Assembly: GCA_034401795.1 (NCBI GenBank)
Contig: CM067372.1
Location: 39,232,520 to 39,296,519 of the forward strand
Source of the DNA: Chaetoderma sp. LZ-2023a
Taxonomy: Eukaryota; Mollusca; Caudofoveata; Chaetodermatida; Chaetodermatidae
Reading direction: 5' to 3'
DNA: 64,000 bases
Positions within the stretch are counted from its first letter, which is position 1, and every line of letters starts with the position of its first letter. Positions 42,302-50,973 of this stretch are shown here, in pieces. The notes below the pieces were generated by a model, which searched no databases, had not been told where the DNA came from, and saw only the letters and a list, made by a program, of their open reading frames with translations. The position numbers and the translations under genes were made by a program.

Positions 42302-43392
42302 TTAAGGTGCGATAACCAACTATTATACATCCTATTTGCAGTGCACTCAGTCCAGTGGATGTTGTCCTCAACCACCTGAAATTCAGACACGGGGAGGCTG
42401 GGCAGGATAGGGACCTTGGCCCTTAAGGCCTCTACACGGCTGTTAACGAATTGTATGTTTCGTTTCTGGGTTGTAGTCAGGTGCTTCGAATAATTTAGTT
42501 TGGCAAAGTGAACTTTAGCCTTTGGAAATTTTGAACGCATGGTACTAAACAGATTCTCAATTCTTTGGGAGGTGTCATGCTGAAGTTCGTCCTTATCATT
42601 AATTCCGATGTTAAGGATGATACGCTGAGGTTGGAAGACCTCATTGTGTTTTCTAACCATATTCCTAATGTGGTTTATCTTAGCACCTGGATAGATTGCT
42701 ACCTGCATATCTGGATGAGGTGTCTGATTGATACGAGCTAAATTTGAAGACCCAATCAGCAGAATCTTCTTGTTCAGAGTAGGGAGGCGCCATTCATTCT
42801 TATTATCCACCACGAACCGAAACTTGTAGAACGACCTATGCTCTTTGGGTGTATCCCTAGGCGTAGGTTTGGGCTTAGTTGTGGGCGTAAATTTAGGTTG
42901 TGGTGGCTTGGACCTCGGCGTCGACGATCTGGTCTTTTGACCAGGTCGCTCAGTAGCTGCTCTCTGTGGAAGGGGAGGAAACTCGACTGGGGACAGTGGC
43001 GAGACCGGAAGAGGGGTCTGACTAGGATCCACATGAGCGGACACTGACGGTGACCATGCTGGCAGTGGAATCAGGAGCGGATCCACCACAGGAGACTGCA
43101 GGGGGAACACTGGTGAGCTCTGGTTATTCACCCGCTTAACTACTGGGGGACTCTCAGTGGGTGACCTATTCCGTTTCCGATTTGATTGTGGGATGACTGG
43201 TACGGTCAAGGCTGACCTTGCAGTCGGTGTGCCTGGTAGGGCCACAGAGGGCCCTGCAGTTGATGTTCCTGGTAAGGTCACAGGTGACCCTACAGGGGGT
43301 GTTGTACTATGGCAGGTTCTAAAATGTGGATCAAAAGGTCTGATGAAATCATAAAACTGATCAATTGATGAAGAATGAAACTTCCTGCCATA
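42292..43392 (-). CDS. PLE ORF1: Pro-rich protein with SGNH hydrolase domain, 5' end missing
   Basis: The frame continues upstream into duplicated copy A sequence (open to about 43500), but sequence belonging to copy B starts at 43392. Numbering from a GTG at 43464 (390 codons): residues 50-210 are Pro/Ser/Thr-rich with a basic SNRKRNR patch and threefold PSVALPGT-like repeats. Residues 232-390 form an SGNH/GDSL-type domain: block I LLIGSSNLARI with candidate Ser240, block II Gly260 in IYPGAK, block III Asn289 in NIGIND, block V Asp367/His370 in EDNIHWT. This is the complete Ser-Gly-Asn-His set, so esterase-type activity is plausible. SGNH/esterase modules are known in ORF1 of CR1-type LINEs and in giant PLE-related telomeric elements of rotifers. 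The role is unknown; membrane or lipid interaction has been proposed for LINE versions. No ATG precedes the domain. The stop directly follows the slippery heptamer. Confidence 0.75.
   Translation of the reverse strand, partial: YGRKFHSSSIDQFYDFIRPFDPHFRTCHSTTPPVGSPVTLPGTSTAGPSVALPGTPTARSALTVPVIPQSNRKRNRSPTESPPVVKRVNNQSSPVFPLQSPVVDPLLIPLPAWSPSVSAHVDPSQTPLPVSPLSPVEFPPLPQRAATERPGQKTRSSTPRSKPPQPKFTPTTKPKPTPRDTPKEHRSFYKFRFVVDNKNEWRLPTLNKKILLIGSSNLARINQTPHPDMQVAIYPGAKINHIRNMVRKHNEVFQPQRIILNIGINDKDELQHDTSQRIENLFSTMRSKFPKAKVHFAKLNYSKHLTTTQKRNIQFVNSRVEALRAKVPILPSLPVSEFQVVEDNIHWTECTANRMYNSWLSHLNLN
42295..42301 (-). promoter_or_regulatory. -1 ribosomal frameshift slippery heptamer TTTAAAC
   Basis: On the minus strand the ORF1 codons read AAT TTA AAC TAA, so the heptamer T TTA AAC is in the exact phase for -1 slippage. 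After the slip the ribosome reads TTT AAA CTA ACT, which is the RT frame. That frame has a stop immediately upstream (42302-42304), so it opens precisely here. U UUA AAC is among the most efficient eukaryotic -1 slippery sequences. Confidence 0.7.
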
Positions 43393-44177
43393 GTGTTGAA
43401 TATCCCCTCGGTTTGAGGGCTTTAAATAAGGTGGAACACGCAGATTCAAAATTCTTTCTATCACTAGAATTTCGGTGAAACCGGATAATCTGTGATTTTA
43501 TAATACCTTTAAAAGTATGAGGTGGATGGAAAGATTTCTTATGCAGTAGTTGATGGGAATCGGTGGGCTTAAAGAATACTTTGTAATCAAGAAGCCCACT
43601 CGTGTTATAATTTACACCTTTGTAGAGAGTAACGTCCAAAAAGTCTACGGACGACTGGTCAATGTTGGCTTTAAGTTTGATGTTAGGATCGTGATTGTTC
43701 AAAATAGTGAAAAATTCATCAAACTCTTCCCTCGAATGATTCCAGATCATAAAAATATCATTGAGGTAACGGCGGTAAAATAAGGGCTGCTTAGGACATT
43801 TGTTAAGCGCATCTTCTTCCCACTCAGCTACATAGATGTTGGCAAAACTAGGACTAAAACGTTTACCCATAGCGCATCCACAGATTTGTTGGTAGATTTC
43901 GCCAGCGAATTCGAAATCATTGCCCTTTAAACTCAGCTCCAGGAGAGCTAATATTTCGCTAGTGGGCCTATTGTTATCGGGATATTTATCAAATGCTCTG
44001 CGAACAGAAGACAAACCCCATTCGATGTCAATGTTTGTGTACCTAGCATCGATGTCGAGGGTTATCAAGAGTGAGTTTGGAGGAACAGAAATTTTGGAGA
44101 CCTCGGATAGGAAATCCTCAGTGTTGTTCAAAAAGCTGAAATGTCTATTCGCAATTGGTTGTAGGTGGTAATCAAAT
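43393..44177 (-). pseudogene. Duplicated fragment of PLE copy A reverse transcriptase
   Basis: Encodes RT motifs A to the thumb with the same YLND and DARYTN changes as copy A, then runs at its 3' side into copy B's ORF1 (KALKPRGYST then LWQEVSFF and a stop). It is a non-functional by-product of the 1.7-kb duplication. Confidence 0.85.
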
Positions 44178-45128
44178 CATTTTTTAGTGATGTGGTGGTG
44201 GTAGAGTTTGTACATTTGTTAGTGGGGTGGTTGTGTTTACATTTGTTAGTGAGGTTGTGTTTGTACAATTGTTAGTGGGGTGGTGGTGGTGGAGTTTACA
44301 TTTGTTAGTGAGGTGGTGATGGTGGTGGTTACATACCACACATGGTAGTGTTTACATTTGTTAGTGGGGTGGTGGTGGTGGAGTTTACATTTGTTAGTGG
44401 GGTGGTGGTGGAGTTTGTACAGTTGTTAGTGGGGTGGTGGTGTTCGTACAGTTGTTAGTGAGGTGGTGGTGGTGTTTGTACAGGTGTTAGTGAGGTTATG
44501 GTGGTGGTGTTTGTACAGTTGTTAGTGGGGTGGTGGTGGTGGAGTTTACATTTGTTAGTGAGGTGGTGATGGTGGTGTTTACATACCACACATGGTGGTG
44601 TTTACATTTGTTAGTGGAGTGATGATGGTGGTGTTTACATTTGTTAGTGGGGTGGTGGTGGAGTTTGTACAGTTGTTAGTGGGGTGGTGGTGTTCGTACA
44701 GTTGTTAGTGAGGTGGTGGTGGTCTTTGTACAGGTGTTAGTGAGGTTATGATGGTGGTGTTTGTACAGTTGTTAGTGGGGTGGTGGTGTTTGTACAGTTG
44801 TTAGTGGGGTGGTGGTGGTGGTGGTGTCTGTACAGGTGTTAGTGAGGTGATGGTGGTGGTGGTGTTTGTACAGTTGTTAATGGAGTGCTGGTGTTTGTAC
44901 GGTTGTTAGCGAGGTTGTGGTGGTGGTGTTTGTACAGTTGTTAATGGGTTGGTGATGGTGAAAAGGAGGATGTTGCTGTTCGTTTGATAGGGGTGCTGTA
45001 CAGTTGTTAGTGGGGTGATGCTGCTGCTGGTGCTTGTACAGTTGTTAGTGGGGTGGTGGTGCTGCTGGTGTTTGTACAGTTGTTAGTGGCATGGTGGTGG
45101 TGTTTGTAGTTGTTAGTGAGGTGGTGGT
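43393..45128. repeat. 1,736-bp direct repeat, right copy
   Basis: Second copy of 38102-39837. It carries the copy-A-specific changes (YLND, DARYTN), so it was copied from A, not from B. At 45129 the minisatellite simply continues, in phase with what would have followed 39837 before B was inserted. Confidence 0.85.
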
Positions 45129-45330
45129 GGTGTTTGTAGAGTTGTTAGTGTGGTAGTGGTGTTTGTACAGTTGATAATGGGGTGGTGGTGTGTGTACAGT
45201 TGTTAATGGGGTGGTGGTGTTTGTACAGTTGTTAGTGGGGTGGTGGTGTTTGTACAGTTGTTAATGGGTTGGTGGTGGTGAAAAGGAGGATGTTGCTGTT
45301 CATTTGATAGAGGTACTGTTGATGTTTGTA
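44178..45330. repeat. TGGTGG-rich minisatellite, right block
   Basis: To 45128 identical in layout to 38887-39837; then more GTTTGTACAGTTGTTAATGG and GTGGTGGTG units. Degenerate Gly/Val/Leu frames here are repeat translations. Confidence 0.9.
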
Positions 45331-45611
45331 CAGTTGTTAGCGGGGTGGTGCTGCTGCTGGTGTTTGTACAGTTGTTGGTGGGGTGGGTGGGGTGTGTGTT
45401 GGATACAGTTTTGTTTTGGTCATTTTGGTGTTATACTTGAATTGTTTGTGGTGGTGTTTGTGGTTGTGCTGGTGGTCATCCTGATGGTACTATTGGTGGT
45501 TGTTGTTGTGGTGGTATTACTGCTGGGTGGGGGTACATGCTGGATGGGGGTACATGCTGGATGGTGGTTGTGAGGATGGCAGTGGAGTGCTCTTGGCAGA
45601 GGTCATTGAGG
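45331..45611. repeat. TG-rich low-complexity tract
   Basis: Irregular TGGTGTTTGTGGTTGTGCTG-like text with two tandem GGGGTACATGCTGGATGG units near 45530-45560. Confidence 0.6.
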
Positions 45612-45825
45612 TGGTGCTATTGGCACTGATTGTGTTGGTGCTATTGGCACTGCTTGTGTTGGTGCTATTGGCGCTGAGTGTGTTGGCGCTATTGGCGCTG
45701 ATTGTATTGGTGCTGTTGGCAGAATTCATTGTGTTGGTGCTATTGTCGCTGATTGTGGTGTTGCTATTGGAACTGATTGTTGTGGTGCTATTGGCGCTGA
45801 TTGAGTTGGTGCTGTTGCTGTGACC
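45612..45825. repeat. 24-bp minisatellite, about 9 units
   Basis: Unit GGTGCTATTGGCACTGATTG plus TGTT, with point variants. The 24-bp period keeps frames open on both strands; no gene is called. Confidence 0.85.
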
Positions 45826-46241
45826 TCTGGCGGTGTTATTGCGGCTGGAATGAGGTGGTGGTGCTTGCTGTGAGGATGGTGAGGTTTGGTTGTCTGGTGG
45901 TGGTGCTGCTATCAGAGGATGTTGTTGTTGTTGTTCGAATGGTGATGGAATACAATTTATATTATGGTTGCATGGGGTGGTGGTGTGTGGGCATTATGTT
46001 GTTGGATAAATTTACACAAATTGTAAATCTCAAGGTCTTAGCATCTTAGTGTCATTTTCACTTTACACTAAGGCTTTCAGCTGACTCACCACTGGCCAGT
46101 TCTGTGTATTGACTTCTTATTTAAGAGATATTCTGTGATATATGTTTATCTATCATTCATACAAAATGGAGACTGGGAAAATTGACACTTTATTTACCAT
46201 TTTATGTCATGTATTTATTATATTGAACAAAAATCAAATCC
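45826..46241. other. No gene recognised
   Basis: TG-rich text to about 45960, then AT-rich spacer. No supported gene. Confidence 0.5.
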
Positions 46242-46332
46242 AGGAGAATATTTTGAAAACAGTTTGTTTAAAAATCATTGTTGCCTTACGCAGCAATAAA
46301 TTTCAGTCAAATTGTTTTCAAAATATTTGTGG
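46242..46332. mobile_element. PAL-3 core palindrome
   Basis: GAATATTTTGAAAACAGTTT, CATTGTTGCCTTACGCAGCA, ATAAATTTCAGTCAAATTGT, TTTCAAAATATTTG. Core only. Confidence 0.55.
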
Positions 46333-47296
46333 TGTTTCATGTTTAGTGCTGTTGCGGAGTTATGTTTCTTAATTGAGACTGTATATTGTTAATCGTGTCT
46401 GATATCCTCATGTTTAGGTATGATATGTGATGTAAAGCTGCACATATATTTATCATACAATCGACATCAAACACTAGCTAACTAGATTTTCAAATAAAAC
46501 TCTCATGTATTTTGTCATAAGTTGGTATGGCAGTGCGACGGTACCGTGAGAAGTAGGAGGAATTTATATTTATATTAAGAAATAGATTTAATATGCTTTA
46601 TTTTTGTATTTATATTTTCTGAGGAGTATTGGGGGAAAATGATGGAGTGTAAAAAGGGTGTTAATTGTGGATAGTGTTTTTTTATGTCGAGACTGAAATG
46701 TGATGCAGAATCAACTAAGACTATGAGAACATACATATAATCAGAGAAGTTAAGAAAAAATGGCAAGAGACTGGAATTCTGATAAAAAAAATCTGGCCTT
46801 GATGGAAGACTGTATTTACAGGGACATATGGCATTAATTTGATAGGTCAAGTAGCCGATGAAATCCGAGCAAGTTGATGGATAACATTTGGATAAAATTT
46901 GAATAGAAAAATATTTACACTATAATGAAAAGGTGATCTGATTTGATCACTATCTTTTCCAGTCACATTGCTGAGATATTTATTTACCTATTTTTAAGTG
47001 GACATATTTAAGAGATGTTGAGGAGCATGAAAAAAGTGGTTGATATAATTTTGCTGATATGAATTCTTCATGGTTTGTTTATGTTCACGTTATCCTGCTG
47101 CTTGCCATATGTTGTGGCATGAGGTTTTATACTATATAATCAGCCCCTAGAGCACTGCTATTAAAGCCTTACAATGGATATGTCCCTCAAGTATATGATG
47201 TCATTATCAATTACGCCACCTCTAGTCTGACATCATGAACTTTTAATAGGCCATCAAGTGTATGACTTGTATGTTTTACTGTTTAATAAACAGTCT
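46333..47296. other. No gene recognised
   Basis: About 960 bp of AT-rich spacer. The 91-codon minus frame at 46575-46850 has no motif. Confidence 0.5.
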
Positions 47297-47472
47297 GTTA
47301 AATATTTTGAAACTAATTTTACTGGACATTGTTGGCAGCAACAGTACTTAGTCAAATTAGTTTTAGAATATTCAACATGTTACTGTATAATTACCATGAA
47401 ATTGGGATGCAGGGAATTCATGCTGCAAAACATATGAATCGATCACAACACATGTAAAACATGGGCAGAGCT
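47297..47472 (+). mobile_element. PAL-1 half element leading into the 20-bp array
   Basis: The core palindrome at 47297-47378 (TGTTAAATATTTTGAAACTA ... TAGTTTTAGAATATTCAACA) is followed by the tail with ATTACCATGAAATTGGGATG, ATCGATCACAACACATG and GCAGAGCTTAGCTAG, where the tandem array begins. Confidence 0.6.
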
Positions 47473-48392
47473 TAGCTAGAAATTGGTGCGAGGTAGCTAG
47501 AAATGGGTGTGGGTAGCTAGAAATGGGTGAGGGTAGCTAGAAATGGGTGTGGGTAGCTAGAAATGGATGGGGATAGCTAGAAATGGGTGAGGATAGCTAG
47601 AAATGGGTGAGGATAGCTAGAAATGGGTGGGGGTAGCTAGAAATGGGTGGGGATAGCTAGAAATGGGGGAGGATAGCTAGAAATGGGTGGGGATAGCTAG
47701 AAATGGGTGAGGGTAGCTAGAAATGGGTGAGGATAGCTAGAAATGGATGATGGTAGCTAGAAATGGGTGGGGATAGCTAGAAATGGGTGGGGATAGCTAG
47801 AAATGGATGGGGATAGCTAGAAATGGGTGAGGGTAGCTAGAAATGTGTGCGAGGTAGCTAGAAATGGGTGAGGATAGCTAGAAATGGGTGAGGATAGCTA
47901 GAAATGGGTGTGGATAGCTAGAAATGGGTGGGGATAGCTAGAAATGGGTGCGATGTAGCTAGAAATGGGTGGGGATAGCTAGAAATGGGTGAGGATAGCT
48001 AGAAATGGGTGAGGATAGCTAGAAATGGGTTGGGATAGCTAGAAATGGGTGAGGGTAGCTAGAAATGGGTGGGGATAGCTAGAAATGGGTGCGAGGTAGC
48101 TAGAAATGGGTGAGGATAGCTAGAAATGGGTCGGGATAGCTAGAAATGGGTGGGGATAGCTAGAAAATGGTTGTGGGTAGCTAGAAATGGGTGAGGGTAG
48201 CTGGAAATGAGTGAGAGTAGCTAGAAATGGGTGAGGGTAGCTATAAATGGGTGGGGATAGCTAGAAATGGGTGCGAGGTAGCTAGCAATGGGTGCGAGGT
48301 AGCTAGAAATGGGTGAGGGTAGCTAGAAATGGGTGAGGGTAGCTAGAAATGCATGGGGATAGCTAGAAATGCGTGGGGATAGCTAGAAATGG
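47473..48392 (+). repeat. 20-bp minisatellite, about 46 units, from the PAL-1 tail
   Basis: Unit AGCTAGAAATGGGTGGGGAT with variants (GTGAGG, GTGTGG, GTGCGAGG). It is homologous to the single tail motif AGCTAGAGATGGGCGGGGCAT at about 980 and to four 21-bp units at 49855-49940. Amplified within a PAL-1 element. Confidence 0.95.
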
Positions 48393-48572
48393 ATCTCGTT
48401 ATTCCCTTTCATAGGAGAATATTGTGTCCATTTTGGAAACAATGCTGCTGGAAGCTGTTGCTAAGATGGCAGCAACATTGTTTACAAAATGTACACCAAC
48501 TTTTCTTTTTATGACTCTGGAATAATTACATTTTTCAAAGCAATGTCATATGGTTTAATAGAATTGTGCTGA

Positions 48573-48640
48573 TTAAGCTGAAAGTAATTTGACTGAAAGT
48601 TGTTGCTGTTTTTATTTCAGACATTGCTGGTTAAGCTGCC
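48573..48640. mobile_element. PAL-3-like remnant
   Basis: GCTGAAAGTAATTTGACTGAA, AGTTGTTGCTG. Only one arm is visible. Confidence 0.3.
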
Positions 48641-48654
48641 TATGTCTTGGTTCC

Positions 48655-49230
48655 CCTGCATAAATCGGGCACAGTATCCCAGGAAATCCTGCAAAACCCT
48701 ATGAATATCTCAGAATTAATTCGTGAGATTTGTAGCCCATGATATTCCAGTCCCAGTGTTGAGATGTGGGTTTATCAGAACAGGATCTTTTGACTTAAAA
48801 TTCCTAGCATATACCAGAATTTCCCTCGAGTTCAGAGGATATACCAGTAACCAGGCATTCATAGAATATCCCAGAATGTCACAGGAATGGCATATTTGTC
48901 CATTTTCATAATATCCTGAGACTATGACATTCCAATCCCGGAATATCCTGCAACTGAGATGTATTAGAATGGCATATCTCAAAAAATCCTGGGACCCCTA
49001 CTATAGCCTAAGTTCCAGGATACCCCTGGAGTTACAGTACAATATAAGTCCCAAGAAATACACTGAAACATATCTCCTGGGATATTACAAAATTTCTCAA
49101 CTTCGGAATTCCTGGGATAGTCCAGAAATATTCGGAACTTCTTGAAGGTGGAACATTTGGAACATGACTTCCTGAAAATCCCAGGAATGCCTGCAATGCC
49201 CCGGGACTATCAGAATGGTCAAACAATCAT
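48655..49230. repeat. Degenerate array of CCTGGGATATTCC-like words
   Basis: Words such as ATCCCAGGAAATCCTG, AATATCCCAGAATGTC, CCCGGAATATCCTG, TTCCAGGATACCCCTGG, CTCCTGGGATATTAC and GAATTCCTGGGATAGTCC recur every 15-30 bp on both strands. The period is irregular, suggesting an old, eroded minisatellite. Confidence 0.6.
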
Positions 49231-49319
49231 CTTAGTTGTGAAATGTATGGTTTAGAAAGATGGCTGCCACTACTTGGCTTCATTTTAAATTAGGATAGTC
49301 TTTGCAATCATTTGCAACC

Positions 49320-49632
49320 GGTTAACACTCATATTAGCCAAAAACCTCTTCTGCAGTGCTCTTGAGAAATATCCATTTGCAGACCAAGAGAAGACTATTT
49401 TTGAAAATTTACAACTGGAATTACTGGCTCGATAACCATGCTCTGGAGAAATGTCAATCTGCAGACCAAGAAAATACTATTTTCGAATATTTATGACAGG
49501 AATGACTGGCTCGGTTATCGAGCCAGTCATTCCAGTCATAAATTTTCAAAAATAGTCTTCTCTTGGTCTGCAGATTGACATTTTCTATGAGAAAATTAAA
49601 TTTTCTAAGACAAATTAAAGTGTTAAAGGGTT
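49320..49632. mobile_element. Nested PAL-2 copies
   Basis: A first copy starts TTAACACTCATATTAGCC and runs to CTGGCTCGATAACC at about 49437. A second copy then starts in its arm (GAGAAATGTCAATCTGCAGA) and continues through a perfect centre GGCTCGGTTATCGAGCC to AAAGTGTTAAAGGGTT. The first copy lost its right half. Confidence 0.65.
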
Positions 49633-49676
49633 CAAACAGAAGAATAAGTTTGATAAGTTCCTCTTTGATTTGATTC

Positions 49677-49963
49677 TGTTGAATATTTTGAAACTAATTT
49701 GACTGGGCGCTGTTGCTGCCTATGGCAGCAACAGCACCCAGTCTAATTAGTTACAAAATATTCAACAGCTTCCCTGTATAGTTTTCAGGAAATTGATAGC
49801 TAGGGCATACGGGTATCGATCAATCCAAACACGGCGAGGTGTGGGTGGAGCTTAGCTAGTGATGGGCGGGGCATAGCTAGTGATGGGCGGGGCATAGCTA
49901 GTGATGGGCGGGGCATAGCTAGTGATGGGCGGGGCATAGCTAAAAATGGAAAGGTCCATTGTC
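49677..49963 (+). mobile_element. PAL-1 half element with a fourfold tail unit
   Basis: Core palindrome TGTTGAATATTTTGAAACTA / TAGTTACAAAATATTCAACA at 49677-49767. The tail contains GGTATCGATCAATCC, GGCGAGGTGTGGGTGGAGC, then four tandem AGCTAGTGATGGGCGGGGCAT units, and the outer end GGAAAGGTCCATT. Confidence 0.8.
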
Positions 49964-50009
49964 TGACTGAAGCAAGCCACCGGACAATAATTTCACTGGA
50001 ACGCTGAAC

Positions 50010-50162
50010 CTGCTGAATATTTTGAAAACAATTTGGTTGAATGTTGTTAATGGCTTACTCACCAACAACAACTGGTCAAATTGTTTTCACATTATTCAGC
50101 ATATCGAGACTTAGACCCCGTGGAAAATGTAGACTGTAGAAATTCAGCAGGTAGACAGTTAA
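50010..50162. mobile_element. PAL-3 copy
   Basis: CTGCTGAATATTTTGAAAAC, AATTTGGTTGAATGTTGTTA, then ACAACAACTGGTCAAATTGT, TTTCACATTATTCAGC, and the right end AATTCAGCAGGTAGACAGTT with AA. The right TTAA is present; the left end is not clear. Confidence 0.6.
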
Positions 50163-50242
50163 CAAAAAGAACCGAACCAACAGAGTCAAGTGTTCTAATT
50201 AAACTAAATTCCATTATGTGACGTCGCTAATCCATCATAATT

Positions 50243-50253
50243 ATAATATTCCA
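50243..50253. repeat. Left TSD of the SINE
   Basis: ATAATATTCCA, repeated at 50490-50500. Confidence 0.65.
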
Positions 50254-50489
50254 TCAGCCCTGTAGGTGGGGCTTAGAATACACCTTCCGTATCCTCTGCG
50301 TGTCGTAAGAGGCGACTAAAGGAGGTACGGGTGAGGTAACCCTGACAGAAACCTCGAGTGCTGAAGATGGAGGTTCCAGGCCGCATGGCGCACTCTAATA
50401 AACCATGGATCCACGCACTTAACGCTTATGATCATGTCGATAGTCACTTAGGACTGGCGGTGTGATCAGCGAACGAAAAGAAGAAGAAG
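50254..50489 (+). mobile_element. SINE-like element with AAG-rich tail
   Basis: A 236-bp GC-richer insert in AT-rich DNA, flanked by the 11-bp direct repeat ATAATATTCCA. It contains CGTATCCTCTGCGTGTCGTA and AGAGGCGACTAAAGGAGG, a phrase I associate with abundant mollusc SINEs. It also has GGTTCCAGGCC, which resembles a pol III B box, and ends in an AAAAGAAGAAGAAG tail. The tail and TSD set the + orientation. The A box is not obvious. Confidence 0.7.
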
Positions 50490-50973
50490 ATAATATTCCA
50501 CAATATGTACACAAATTGTGTGATAGACAAATGTGTCCAAATACATAGGTAAGGTCCCAATGTAAGATACTCTTGGAATACCTATGAATGGCACTCGGGA
50601 CCTCATATGCCTTTGTAAAGCCTGAGTGTAAATAAAGTGAACTTACAGGTCTGCACAAATTGAAAATCTGCGCAACCCACATATTTATGTACAGAAAAAA
50701 AGAAACTGTGTAACCCACTAATAGGTTGGTGCAGAAATATTTGCGCAACCTTGGCGCGAAAAATAAATGGGTTACATCAATTTGTGCAAGATACAAGTGA
50801 AAATGCGCTATAGTTGTGACATAGGCAGCTTTGACAAAAGTTGTCATAAATGTGACAGACAGACGAACCAACTGATCGGTAGATTGACTTAAACTGTTTG
50901 TGAATCACAACTAAAAACAGACATTTTTCTGTAGGGTTTAGTTTAAATGCTCTTTAGTGGTGAAGCCAGTCAC
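50490..50973. other. No gene recognised
   Basis: Starts with the right SINE TSD. The 150-codon minus frame at 50419-50871 runs from the SINE into spacer and has no domain I recognise, so it is not called. Confidence 0.5.

Larger units (their letters stand above)
39838..43392 (-). mobile_element. PLE copy B: SGNH ORF1 plus RT/GIY-YIG
   Basis: A 3,555-bp Penelope-like element read on the minus strand. Order: ORF1 with an SGNH hydrolase domain, -1 slippery heptamer, reverse transcriptase with C-terminal GIY-YIG endonuclease, and a 3' UTR with a hairpin. The 3' end has the same boundary as copy A. The 5' boundary at 43392/43393 joins the duplicated copy A sequence inside the ORF1 frame. No ATG precedes the SGNH domain in ORF1, so the element is probably 5'-truncated. 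There are no LTRs. The 1,736-bp repeats on either side behave like a target-site duplication. Confidence 0.85.

Noticed and set aside
43307-43394. Possible hammerhead ribozyme (CTGATGA and GAAAC within the 11-bp inverted repeat), since some PLEs carry such ribozymes
   Set aside because: The motifs lie on the + strand, antisense to the element. No proper stem II forms between them, and the cleavage-site UH does not align beside the closing stem.
43393-45128. Explaining the PLE locus as a simple 5.3-kb tandem duplication
   Set aside because: That would leave a second copy of PLE B after 45128; instead plain minisatellite continues, in register with the insertion site.
50419-50871. 150-codon minus-strand frame
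   Set aside because: It begins in spacer and ends inside the SINE, with no domain; the SINE borders are well supported.
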